From the NCBI GenBank assembly GCA_037893225.1, contig JAZGUH010000112.1, positions 2,108,001-2,172,000 of the forward strand: a DNA stretch of 64,000 bases, given 5' to 3'. Source of the DNA: Hippasteria phrygiana. Taxonomy: Eukaryota > Echinodermata > Asteroidea > Valvatida > Goniasteridae. The translations under genes were made by a program, and so were the position numbers. The notes under the pieces were generated by a model that saw only the letters and a program-made list of their open reading frames with translations, did not search any database and had not been told where the DNA came from. Positions 11,695 through 21,580 of the stretch are shown in pieces. Each line of letters begins with the position of its first letter. Position 1 is the first letter of the stretch.

Positions 11695-12492
11695 CCAGTG
11701 TTCTCCACGGCCTTATTTTAGCAGGGCGGCAGACACAATGCGAGCGCGGAGCGCGAAGCCCTTACGGCGTGGGGTCCGGGAAATTTTGGATTCTAGATGC
11801 TCTGTGGTGCAATCTGAGGCATTTTCTGGCCACTTTCTTCTGACTCTTTGAATCAAATTTGCTCATGTTTACAACTTGAAATGATGGCAAGATTTTTAGG
11901 GGAGGGGGTTTGGCCATCAAAAGTAGATTTTTTCGGGGGAAATTTTTTTTTACTGAGTGGAACTCGTCACCGAGCGGGGGGTTCAGAGTTAAGCTGGCCG
12001 GTGAGCTAAACATGCACGTGGGCACAGCGCGCTTGGATACCGGATAAGGTATTTTCCGAGAGAAAAAGACGCCCTCAAGTGTTACGGAACATTGTAATTT
12101 AGGTAAACTGGTTCTCGACGCGACAAAGTGAAAATGATATTACCAGGGAGATTGGAACCAGTCTAGAATAATATTACGTGTATAGTTTTATGATGTGAAT
12201 GCATAATATGTTGCGTACGTTGCGTCCAGATCTGTTCGATTACTATAAACGCTACTGCAATACTGCTGAATGTTAATGCTGGCAAACTCTTCATGTTCGT
12301 TCCACAGAGTGCGGTAAACTTCTTCGTACTTAATAGATAAACTGTGAAGACGGTGGAGAATGGGGGAAAATCCAATGGAAAAAAAATAGCAGGGCGGTGA
12401 AAATTTTAGCGGGGCGGTAAAACTTTAGAGGGGCGGCATACAATTTTGGCAGGGCAGCCCGCCCTGCTAAAACCTCTTGTGGAGAACACTGG
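11695..12492. mobile_element. 798-bp inverted-repeat element (left arm only)
   Basis: Ends CCAGTGTTCTCCAC and GTGGAGAACACTGG. Subterminal AGCAGGGCGG repeats. The empty right-arm site near 29,400 shows clean insertion but only a 1-2 base duplication (A or GA). End sequence recalls hAT elements, but the missing 8-bp duplication argues against a simple hAT insertion. Confidence 0.75.
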
Positions 12493-12730
12493 ATCCCGAC
12501 AAAAAATCAACATGGACAGAAAGAGCAATTCATCAGCAACATCCTAGCACAATCCACAGGTTCCGACACATTTGGGGTAAAACCATGGTGAAGAAAAACA
12601 CACAACATGAAACACTTGAGGAAAGTGAAGATTTCATAGCCTGGTTTGGGAGCATGTTGCCGATGAAAAGTTCCATTTTATCTTGTTTTTAACCTGAACA
12701 ATCAGATAGTGGAAGGGGGAATAGGATTAA

Positions 12731-12936
12731 CCCTAACAGCCCAAGCCTTTTTACTAGAATCCTTCCCTAACCACACAAACTCCAACACTGTGTAGTAAAC
12801 CAATGGCACATTCTTTGTAAATCAGGGCATCAAGTCCCATGCAAAGTGATGGTGCCAAGGCTCTACAGTACTCAATCACACAAAATTCAACACAATGGGG
12901 TGTTTGATTTTGGCAGGTTAGGGATGGTTATTAGGG
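12731..12936. mobile_element. TTAA-flanked MITE, CCCTAACAG ends (left arm)
   Basis: TTAA at 12,727-12,730 and 12,937-12,940. Shared with 28,945-29,159. Confidence 0.7.
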
Positions 12937-13118
12937 TTAATGAATGAAAAAGGTACATGTACATGTACATGTACATGTAAATGGAAAAGAGCAAACTGAG
13001 ATGCATGGTTCTAACTGAACAAGCAGGTAAGAATTTGAAAGTCACATTTTTTACCAAAATATTGTTGAAATAAAAACTATATACAAGAGTTACGTACATG
13101 TACAAATGTAGGCTGTGT

Positions 13119-14269
13119 GGGTCATTCCATAAATATGGGGGCCAATGGTAAAAATGTACATTCCTATACCGGTACTTTTTTGGCGGATTTGTTATGTATG
13201 GTTAGTTCACATTCATTTCAGTGTTTTTATTGTGTAACTAACATCAGTGTGCACTAAATAAAAACCAACAAAATTTGCATCATGACAATTGTCCCAATTT
13301 TGGTTTAAAATAACCTAAAATTATCACTTTTTAGTCACAAAAGTTGTGACACTGAAACACAGCATTTAAACGTGTGATTTTCCCTTCTTTTTTAAGGGTT
13401 AACTTGGTTATTTATAAACTAAAATGATTGATAACACACCAATGTTGGAAGTAAAACTCACATTTCATAATAATTTGAAATTTTCTTAACATGAGAGGTT
13501 TGGTAAAAATATGTTCACCGTGTAAACTTTGGTGTCCCCTAAAAAATTTTAGACGGTGAACATTACTATTGAGCGTATCCTCCATTAATATCTGTTCAAT
13601 TTTGATGACTAGTTTAAGCTTGTACTTCGTTTCAAAGTATTTGAAAGTTTGTACAGGGAATTTAAGGAAACAAGAAAAATATGGTCATTCTAAATTTTGA
13701 CAGACCCCTTTGGTGCCCCCCCCCCCCCCCCCCATATTAAGAATATTTGACAGGCTTAATTTGTGGACATTTCTTGCTAAAATTTAATCTGGATGCTGGT
13801 TTTTAACATGCACTAATTAAGTACAATTTTGACAACTTGTTTCAGAATTTGAAATATCTGGCAACACAACTTTGGTGTCCCCACTAACATATTTACACGG
13901 GGAACTTTGTTTTTGTGCCAAAAAATGAGATGGGGCTACCGATTGACTCATCAATTGAGTTTTTATCATAAAATTGACCAGGTTATCTGAAGTAAACACA
14001 ACAATTGCATAAAAAACATTCTAGGATGTGATTGAAAGCATTTTGGTGTCCCCTTTTACATGTGAAACCCTTAATTTTCCATGAATGAAGATATTTTGAT
14101 GGTGTATATGATTCCTACCCTCCTAAAAAGAACTTACATACCACCATTTTCAGGGTAATTCTTAAATATAACAAATACAAAAAGTTTTTTAAACATAAAA
14201 GGTGATTTATGAATTTAGGGCCTAAAATGTGCATGTCACAAGTTGGCCCCCTAATTTATGGAATGACCC
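13119..14269. mobile_element. 1.15-kb inverted-repeat element, GGGTCATTCCATAAAT ends (left arm)
   Basis: Ends GGGTCATTCCATAAATATGG and complement. Interior repeats the motif TTTGGTGTCCCC at least four times. No ORF recognised. Contains a C-homopolymer at about 13,717-13,733. Confidence 0.65.
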
Positions 14270-15082
14270 ATATATATTGAAGGTTTGAGAACACCGTGTG
14301 GAAATTAAATGGAATTAATATCGAATATATCCACATGGTGAACAAACCTTCATGTACATAACATGTACATATTGTACTGTATGCATGTACATTTTTACCT
14401 CATCATGCAAAACTTCAAAACTAAAGGCCATGAGAATGAAAGTTATTTGCATCCATATCTGCCCCGAAAGCTACTGCTGAACATTTTCATTATTTACAAA
14501 CATTTTCATTTGCATGAAAAGGCACTTCATTACAAGTTCAATGCAAGTTCCATGTCATCAACACGACATACAGGGTAAAATGATATGGCCAAGATTGCCA
14601 AACTCGATGTGTCAAACAACGTCATTGGCCCTTCTTTGACCAGGCTTCGATCCAAGCAATGGAAAACATCGGCTCTTTCTCGGTGCATTTAAAACTTGAA
14701 ACCCTTGCATTTGACAACCTTCCATGCCACTATCAATACTGTGTGTTGTTACATGTATGTTGGGTGACCCGCCTGTTAGAGTAAAAACTAGAAATGTAGT
14801 TAAATCATGGGTTAAAGTTAAAGACATTTTTATTAGTCATAATGGAAAAGATTAGTGAATAAAAATAAGGCCGAGTAAAAAAATGTTTAATGCAGTGGCT
14901 ATTGTTACGGCAGCCCTTGTAATTGTATTCAATGTTTGCTATTGTAACCAGACTATCAACCAAATGGTTCTCGGACTTTATTTTCCTTTTTCTTTAAATT
15001 CTGTTAAAACCACTGAAATCAAAGTGAAGAAAATTAAATCTACTTAAATAAAAATAATTTTTTCAAAGTGAACAAAGAAACT

Positions 15083-15154
15083 GGCACGAGCGGGATTCGA
15101 ACCTGCGACCTCCGGGTTACCGTACCGGCGCTCTACCAACTGAGCTATCTTGCC
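15083..15154 (-). tRNA. tRNA-Thr(GGT)-like module, probably SINE-derived
   Basis: 72 nt that fold as a cloverleaf: acceptor with one mismatch, D arm GCTC/GAGC, T arm with GGTTCGAATCC. A and B boxes are present. The loop ACGGTAA would give anticodon GGT, but position 33 is C rather than the near-invariant U and one anticodon-stem pair is mismatched. Confidence 0.4.
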
Positions 15155-15395
15155 CTATGTTGGCGGTCTCCCAAATTGTCAGTATCTTTGTTCGAGTGGG
15201 CGCTAGTCAGAAGTCATAAACCCAGAATGCCGTGTAGCCAGGGATCACACCCAATTTTACGATACAACCTGGGAAGCGACATTGTGGAGATCACTCAATG
15301 AGGATACGACTTTTTAACTTATAATTCGTCACACAATCCACAAGGGAAACTGACTAGGTAAATTTAAATACATTTTCAAAGTGAACAAAGAAACT

Positions 15396-15467
15396 GGCAC
15401 GAGCGGGATTCGAACCTGCGACCTCCGGGTTACCGTACCGGCGCTCTACCAACTGAGCTATCTTGCC
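15396..15467 (-). tRNA. tRNA-Thr(GGT)-like module, unit 2
   Basis: Identical 72-nt module in the second tandem unit. Confidence 0.4.
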
Positions 15468-15708
15468 CTATGTTGGCGGTCTCCCAAATTGTCACTATCT
15501 TTGTTCGAGTGGGCGCTAGTCAGAAGTCATAAACCCAGAATGCCGTGTAGCCAGGGATCACACCCAATTTTACGATACAACCTGGGAAGCGACATTGTGG
15601 AGATCACTCAATGAGGATACGACTTTTTAACTTATAATTCGTCACACAATCCACAAGGGAAACTGACTAGGTAAATTTAAATACATTTTCAAAGTGAACA
15701 AAGAAACT

Positions 15709-15780
15709 GGCACGAGCGGGATTCGAACCTGCGACCTCCGGGTTACCGTACCGGCGCTCTACCAACTGAGCTATCTTGCC
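15709..15780 (-). tRNA. tRNA-Thr(GGT)-like module, unit 3
   Basis: Identical 72-nt module in the third tandem unit. Confidence 0.4.
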
Positions 15781-16021
15781 CTATGTTGGCGGTCTCCCAA
15801 ATTGTCAGTATCTTTGTTCGAGTGGGCGCTAGTCAGAAGTCATAAACCCAGAATGCCGTGTAGCCAGGGATCACACCCAATTTTACGATACAACCTGGGA
15901 AGCGACATTGTGGAGATCACTCAATGAGGATACGACTTTTTAACTTATAATTCGTCACACAATCCACAAGGGAAACTGACTAGGTAAATTTAAATACATT
16001 TTCAAAGTGAACAAAGAAACT

Positions 16022-16093
16022 GGCACGAGCGGGATTCGAACCTGCGACCTCCGGGTTACCGTACCGGCGCTCTACCAACTGAGCTATCTTGCC
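16022..16093 (-). tRNA. tRNA-Thr(GGT)-like module, unit 4
   Basis: Identical 72-nt module. Forms one side of the foldback with 16,525-16,596. Confidence 0.4.
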
Positions 16094-16312
16094 CTATGTT
16101 GGCGGTCTCCCAAATTGTCAGTATCTTTGTTCGAGTGGGCGCTAGTCAGAAGTCATAAACCCAGAATGCCGTGTAGCCAGGGATCACACCCAATTTTACG
16201 ATACAACCTGGGAAGCGACATTGTGGAGATCACTCAATGAGGATACGACTTTTTAACTTATAATTCGTCACACAATCCACAAGGGAAACTGACTAGGTAA
16301 ATTTAAATACAT

Positions 16313-16663
16313 TAAATTTACCTAGTCAGTTTCCCTTGTGGATTGTGTGACGAATTATAAGTTAAAAAGTCGTATCCTCATTGAGTGATCTCCACAATGT
16401 CGCTTCCCAGGTTGTATCGTAAAATTGGGTGTGATCCCTGGCTACACGGCATTCTGGGTTTATGACTTCTGACTAGCGCCCACTCGAACAAAGATACTGA
16501 CAATTTGGGAGACCGCCAACATAGGGCAAGATAGCTCAGTTGGTAGAGCGCCGGTACGGTAACCCGGAGGTCGCAGGTTCGAATCCCGCTCGTGCCAGTT
16601 TCTTTGTTCACTTTGAAAATGTATTTAAATTTACCTAGTCAGTTTCCCTTGTGGATTGTGTGA
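16313..16663. repeat. Fifth unit in inverted orientation (foldback)
   Basis: Reverse complement of unit 4. The centre reads GGTAAATTTAA, then ATACA, then TTAAATTTACC, so units 4 and 5 can fold into a hairpin of roughly 300 bp with a loop of about 5 bases. Confidence 0.93.
16525..16596 (+). tRNA. tRNA-Thr(GGT)-like module, inverted unit
   Basis: Same module on the plus strand: GGCAAGATAGCTCAGTTGG at the 5' end, GGTTCGAATCC as B box. Confidence 0.4.
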
Positions 16664-16916
16664 TAAATAAAAATAAGCATTTGATTAAAAACCTAAAACT
16701 TAAGAAATCTTTTTGGAAAAAAATAATAAAAATAAAAATCGGTTAGCACGGCAGGGATTTGATCCAGGGCCCCAGGCCATCAAAATCAGATGCTACCGAA
16801 GTGCTCCTGGCAGGATGGGCAGTTTAAAAAATCAGATATACGTAAGATTAGCATTTGAAAGTCGCGTTACGGCTGCCGTAAAAATAGCCACTGCGATAAA
16901 AAAAAAGTTAACTCAC

Positions 16917-17047
16917 AGTTATACATACAAGTTGTGTTCCACTTTGTAAGCCAAGTCGACACACATGAGGAAGTCGACTACAGAAAAGCATGGCTGACGA
17001 TGAAACTTGACTTGCAGTACTCAGGAACTGCTGACCGCAGCTTAACC
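16917..17047 (-). pseudogene. COX15 exon 1 copy, truncated at 5' end
   Basis: Matches 25,886-26,007 but lacks the first 34 bases including ATG. Two insertions of 3 and 6 nt relative to the intact exon keep the reading frame. Upstream the sequence switches abruptly to unrelated DNA (the PHD-gene promoter side), and no in-frame ATG is seen before a stop. The left copy therefore cannot make the normal precursor unless an unseen alternative first exon exists. Confidence 0.85.
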
Positions 17048-17230
17048 CATGGAGAAATAAGACACAGGGAGTTACATCTTCAGATCAAACGTTCGGCCTC
17101 TGGTACCGCGGTCGTAAAAACAGCAGGGGATAATTAACTGCGAACAGTTCGAGGGCACTTCGCGACCGCAGCAACAGGAAGTCGATAAGGGTGCGCGCCT
17201 GCGTACTAGCGCGAGTACTTTCGTTTGTGC

Positions 17231-17243
17231 ATTACGTCATCAT
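17231..17243 (+). promoter_or_regulatory. CRE/ATF-like site upstream of PHD gene
   Basis: ATTACGTCATCAT about 30 bases before the PHD-gene ATG, in a GC-rich stretch (17,150-17,225) that looks like a promoter. Single motif match, function inferred. Confidence 0.35.
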
Positions 17244-17269
17244 ACATCGCACGTGCATCTGAAAACAAA

Positions 17270-17567
17270 ATGGCGTACAGTAAAGAAGAGTTCGTCACTG
17301 GATCAGATTTAAGTGACATTTCAGAGGAAGATTTCGACGTAAATGACTTATCAGGTTTCAGCAGTGAATCGGATGATGATGATCGCCAATACTGCATCTG
17401 TGGAAAGCCGTCCACGACCGAAATGGTGGCTTGTGACGACGATCAATGCGCCACAGTTATCTGGTGGCATTACGATTGTGCCGGTCTCTCTGCGAGCAGC
17501 ATTCCTGACGGATCCTGGATTTGTGAACGCTGTCGTCCTTCTAAATCCGAAGTTAGGGAAAATGCAG
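17270..17567 (+). CDS. PHD gene exon 1
   Basis: Acidic N-terminus plus complete PHD finger. Donor GTCGGT after codon 99 plus one base. Confidence 0.75.
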
Positions 17568-18964
17568 GTCGGTCAATATTTTACAAAATAGATATCCATG
17601 ATCGTTTTAAACTTGGTCATGTCCAAATACATGTATTGCAAAATTATTAGGTGAAGTAAAAAGCCAACAAACATGTCCCCAGCCCGCGTCCTTTTTGGGC
17701 CGCCTGGATTTGTTTTATTTTTACCCAGTAGAATTTGAGGTTAAAAAAACTCCCCAAAATGTCCACTGATCTGCTGGAAAATAAAATACAAGTTTACTAA
17801 AGCTAATAAAACCAGTAGTGTAAGCATGCTATAGCTTCTCTTGTCTGATATTTCTCTTTCATTTTTTTGTCTTTCAATAGTTGTTAGCTTCTCTTGTCCA
17901 ATATTTCTCTTTCATTTTTGTGTTTCAAATTAGTTGAAGAACTTATGGCATGTTTGTTGGAAATTATAAAAAGAATGGTGGCCATCTTGAAAATAGAAAT
18001 CCCCCTACTGCCTTAAACTGTAGTTTACAATCGGACTAAAATCAATTCGTCATTTATCAAATCTTCCAACATTTTAATTAACTCCATTTTTGTTTTGTTT
18101 TTGTATTTTTCTAGCTCCTCCATGTACCAGTACCAGCGAGCCACTTATCAGTGAGCCAGTAGTGACATCTGAAACAACTGCTGTGTCATCCAATTCAAGG
18201 GTGCAGAGGACATCACACACAGACAATGGAAAACAAAAGAAGACAAGGAAAGCAAAACAGCAAGGTAGATAACAATTTTCAATTAAAAAATGTTCTTTCA
18301 TTTTTTAAAGCATCATCAAACAATCCACAAGGGAAACCGACTAGGTAAATTTTGAATACATTTTCAAAGTGAACAAATAAACTAGCATACCGTACTGGTA
18401 CGGTATTCCGGAGATCGCAGGTTCGAATACCGCTCCAGCCCGTTTCTTTGTTCACTTTTATTTTTTTTTTTTTAAGCAATGAGGCCTATCCCGATACTCA
18501 TTTTGATTCAACTTAATAACATTTATAGATTTTTCTGCTTTTACATGTACTTTCCAGCACCCAAGCGTCCTCGAGCCATATTCACAAAAGAAGATGCCTG
18601 CCAGAGTGCATCGACGTACTTCAAGTCAGGACTCCAGCAAGTGCAAGGGCATCCAGTTTTCTCTGCCAATTACCCTATTGCGCTATGTCTGATGGCTCTC
18701 ATCATTAAATTGAGTGCAGCAAGTGACGGCCCTATTTTCGATGACTTTTGCCAGACAACAGTGAGCAGCCTTTGGATTGTTTTTATTGCAGGTGATAGCA
18801 AACAATTAAAACCAGAGGCCTATGAACTTGTGTGGCGTACTTTCCATAAATTCCGTTTGGAAAGTATAGATAATTGGAAGAAACTGTTGATAGCTTTGAA
18901 CTTTTATGAAGAGGGTCAGCACATATACATTGCTTATCAATACCTTCTACAGACTGTTCTATAA
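17270..18964 (+). CDS. PHD-finger protein, unknown family (3 exons, 284 aa)
   Basis: Exons 17,270-17,567, 18,115-18,264 and 18,558-18,964. GT-AG introns, phases consistent, 855 nt. Residues 8-38 are acidic. Residues 42-88 form a C4HC3 PHD finger (C42, C44, C55, C60, H67, C70, C85, C88) with the C-x-C start and GEMVACDDD-like core of ING-type PHD fingers, which bind methylated histone H3 lysine 4. Residues ~100-150 are a Ser/Thr-rich, then lysine-rich linker (KQKKTRKAKQQ, nuclear-localisation-like). The C-terminal ~135 residues are not recognised. Start chosen at ATG 17,270 with context aacaaaATGG. Chromatin reader role is inferred; a transposon-derived gene is also possible. Confidence 0.7.
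18115..18264 (+). CDS. PHD gene exon 2
   Basis: Acceptor tttttctag, donor GTAGAT. Encodes the Ser/Thr-rich and basic linker. Confidence 0.65.
18310..18470 (+). repeat. Truncated copy of the 313-bp repeat family
   Basis: Intron 2 of the PHD gene contains AATCCACAAGGGAAACCGACTAGG, then a collapsed tRNA-like part with GCAGGTTCGAATACC and TTTCTTTGTTCACTTT. Confidence 0.6.
18558..18964 (+). CDS. PHD gene exon 3
   Basis: Acceptor actttccag. Open to TAA at 18,964. Globular-looking sequence (IFTKEDACQSASTYFKSG...) with no family recognised. Confidence 0.65.
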
Positions 18965-19023
18965 TTAATAATGAAGGACAGACATCAGATTGATTTGCCA
19001 CATAAAGATTCAGTTTCAGAACC

Positions 19024-19392
19024 ATGCCCATTACAAAAGAAGAAGAACAAGTACTGCGTTATGTACCATATTCACTGTACAATAAATTTAATAACAAGGT
19101 AAATGAGACAGCTAAAATATTTTGTAAATTTCTAAAATCATGGCGAGCTTCTTGTTCAGACACTGCAAAGACGTTTCTGGAATATACAAATCAGTGGGTA
19201 GAAGTTCAGAATAGAAGAGGGTTATTTCATGTGTCAGATGGTGTGTATTTGCTTTTCCGCACAATGGAGTTGGAAACCATAAAAATATTAACAATTGCTA
19301 ATTTTGATACATTGGCTGTGGTGGACATACAATCTAGAGTCATTGACAAATACGGGGCCATCACAGGGTACAAACTTATTGGTGTAGTTTAA
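19024..19392 (+). pseudogene. Possible extra coding segment downstream of PHD gene
   Basis: 122 open codons beginning MPITKEEEQVLRYVPYSL, with WVEVQNRRGLFHVSDGVYLL, a pattern I associate with uncharacterised, transposon-related proteins in marine invertebrates. A stop at 19,003 lies just upstream in frame and a possible acceptor (tttcag) at 19,020. It does not join exon 3 in a sensible phase. Could be a separate decayed gene or a 3' exon of a longer isoform. Confidence 0.4.
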
Positions 19393-20545
19393 CACACGGT
19401 AAAATTAATGGTGATAGATCTGACAAACTCTTAGATATTGTAATTAGAAAATGGATAAAAATAAGGGCAAAATCTTTTATAAATGTTTATCTAAGTCTCA
19501 AGAAAGCTTCAGGGGGAAATGTTTCGAAAAAAGCAGAGAAGGCTCTTCGCAAGGATTTTTAAGGCAAAATGCCCGAAAGTGTCGAGCATCATGTCTTCCT
19601 GTGAGGAAGGCAGTGTTTACTTTCTTCGTGGCCGTTTTTTTATGATGGCTTCTACCAGCTTTGGAATCAATCACATGCAATAAACCAACTGAGACAAATT
19701 TCCTTTTTTGGGTGGGGGGGGGGGGGGAGAAAGGAAAAAACAACTACATGTACATGTATATACCTGAAATGCATTTTAACTATGCAAGTACTTTAATTTC
19801 ACCCAAGTAGATTTGCAATGGGTATCAACTGCTGAAATTTTGCCTTGGCACAAATGAACAGATATTTTGTTTTTAAATTTGAAAATTGTTGCTAACATGG
19901 ATTTGGTAAATAGTGTTGGTTTAAATCTTCAATTTTGCAATACATTGTACAAGTTAACTGTTTAAGCCATAAAAGTGGAAGTGTAATGAATTCCAAAATC
20001 TAAACATGTTATGGACCGTGTTAACTTTGCTATCAAGTCAAGAGGTTAATCTGAAGTCCTTGTAGAGTTTTTAACATGGATATCAGAATCTATATTACAG
20101 TCGGGATGGGTACAATTTGGCTATTGGTTTGATCATTGTAAATGTACATAGACTTGATTTTGGAGAAAAATTGACATTGTTCATTGACATTTAGTTTCAT
20201 AATAAATTAGAAAAACTACCATGTACAATTCTTTTCGATTTTTGTCCAAGTTTTCAAAGTGATTATTGCAACAATAAGTGGAGAAATAAAACACGGAGTA
20301 TGGCATACATCTGAATGAATTCGCCATGCTTGTGCCTGTACCAAAATCATGCCTCTATCCATACATGTACATTAGTTTAAATTCTTTACCCTTGATACCA
20401 TTCACATGCTTAGCTATTGCGTAGAGGAAACAGTTTGGCCATTTCAATTTTTTTAATTTACTTTCGACGAGGTAGAGGTGTACTGTCCAAGAGGGTTGTG
20501 TTGTCTTCTCTGTCCTGAAGTCGGCAGTTTCCCCTGCGAGATGCT
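19393..20545. other. AT-rich interval, no gene recognised
   Basis: Contains a G-homopolymer at about 19,712-19,727 and scattered TACATGTACATGTA runs. No ORF, RNA gene or transposon end supported. Confidence 0.5.
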
Positions 20546-21075
20546 TTAACACAGCCCTGAGACATGCAAGGACAGCATGTTGTGTCCGAACTGCTCAACT
20601 GATGGATTGTCGTTTGCTCCTCCAGCTCCACGCTGTTTACTAAAGTACTCTTCCAGCGGGTCTTGAGGGAATTTTTCGCTCAAGAGATACTCCACCCCTG
20701 GAAGTCCAAGAAGTAGATTTCCAAGCTTAACAAATGAATGTACTGCAAATAATATATGTACATGTAAATTGAATTGACGATATCACTGTACTTAAGAGTA
20801 GTATATAACATTTGCTTTTTGAATAAATTGGGGGTTAATATTTTATAGCAAGTACCGTAACACTGACCCGTTCAAAGTTTTGTGTGCGTAGATGCTGGGG
20901 GAAAAAAAATAAAATGCTGTTCTTGTAGTCTGGTTCCCTGACCCTACTTTAGACTAGACCTCGGGGAATTATCGAGTTCAGGAACTAGACAATTTCCAAG
21001 GAAGATCAGCTGATGATCATTTGAAATTAATACAAACATTGTACTTTAATAACAGCAGTATCTCCAATTGTTTGA

Positions 21076-21234
21076 ATTGCCGGGATTATTTTTCACGAGC
21101 CTTGGTGCCAGATGGGTTCAGGCCTTTATCTGCGGGTAGCACACCCTGGCCTCGCTCACCGCGAGCCAGTCGCTGACGGATATTTCCGCTGGATCCTTGC
21201 CTCGCTGAGTGCGTGATACACGTCATCCGACGCG
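21076..21234. mobile_element. Decayed CCAGTTC-family MITE
   Basis: Shares the blocks TTTTTCACGAGCC, GTAGCACACCCTGGCC and GCGAGCCAGTCGCTGACGG with 43,416-43,565. One TTAA remains at 21,235-21,238. Sits in the intron between two exons of the P-element-like transposase relic. Confidence 0.6.
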
Positions 21235-21433
21235 GTTAAGAAGAACAGAAATTTAACATACCTGTGATCTGGATGCCTTCAACAGTTTCTTTACTGAGGC
21301 ACATCTTCTTCTTCGTTGCCTTGTCCAGCTCCTGTTGGGATTGTACCTCCTCGTCCCACTCCTTCAGGAAGCCCAGGAAATCACTTCTGAGCCACTGTTT
21401 AAAAAGAATGGGCAAGAAACTTTAAAAACATGT

Positions 21434-21580
21434 ACAGTAGAACGTCGCTATAATGACAATACCGCTATACCAAACATTTTGCTATATTGAACATTTTTTT
21501 CAACTTTCAGATAAATATATTCAATATACACCGTTATTCACTATAACGAACCACTTTAGTTGACCACTATAGCGAACAAT
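21434..21580. mobile_element. Tigger/pogo-like MITE fragment
   Basis: CAGTAGAACGTCGCTATAATGAC followed by tandem GCTATA/ATTGAAC-like sequence, typical of pogo/Tigger ends. Other end not found. Confidence 0.35.

Larger units (their letters stand above)
15063..16312. repeat. Four tandem 313-bp units, each with a tRNA-like module
   Basis: Units start 313 bases apart (tRNA-like modules at 15,083, 15,396, 15,709 and 16,022). They are nearly identical; one clear difference is CAGTATC versus CACTATC in unit 2. Such homogeneity implies recent amplification or conversion. Each unit also contains AACAAAGATACTGACAATTTG-like and CTAGTCAGTTTCCCTTGTGG blocks. Confidence 0.95.
14886..16814. repeat. Left-arm-only insertion with tRNA-like repeat cluster
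   Basis: Sequence absent from the right arm between flanks ending in ATG (14,885) and beginning ATGGGCAG (16,815). Contains the tandem tRNA-like array and the inverted unit. A segment near 14,893-14,920 is an inverted copy of sequence at about 16,865-16,895 (GCAGTGGCTAT...ACGGCAGCC). No clean target duplication is visible. Confidence 0.7.
1..17047. repeat. Left arm of giant inverted repeat
   Basis: Base 1 pairs with 47,297 and base 17,047 with 25,886 on the opposite strand. Long stretches match line by line with only scattered substitutions and small indels. The arm contains minus-strand copies of COX15 exons 5, 4, 3, 2 and a 5'-truncated exon 1, plus the transposons found in those introns. 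It starts at the window edge, so the duplication probably extends further left. Insertions found only in this arm: 1,632-2,071, 8,535-8,671, 8,721-8,910, 11,695-12,492 and 14,886-16,814. Percent identity was not calculated. Confidence 0.95.

Noticed and set aside
11695..12492. Classical hAT element
   Set aside because: The empty site shows no 8-bp duplication.
15063..16312. CRISPR array
   Set aside because: Units are 313-bp direct repeats without unique spacers, in a eukaryotic genome.
15083..16596. Functional tRNA-Thr genes
   Set aside because: C at position 33, mismatches in acceptor and anticodon stems, and embedding in a larger repeat make SINE-type modules more likely. Listed with low confidence only.
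15068..16611. Five 77-codon ORFs starting MNKETGTSGIRTCDLRVTVP
   Set aside because: They are translations across the tRNA-like repeat units. The opening residues come from the reverse complement of the B box and acceptor stem, so they are not genes.
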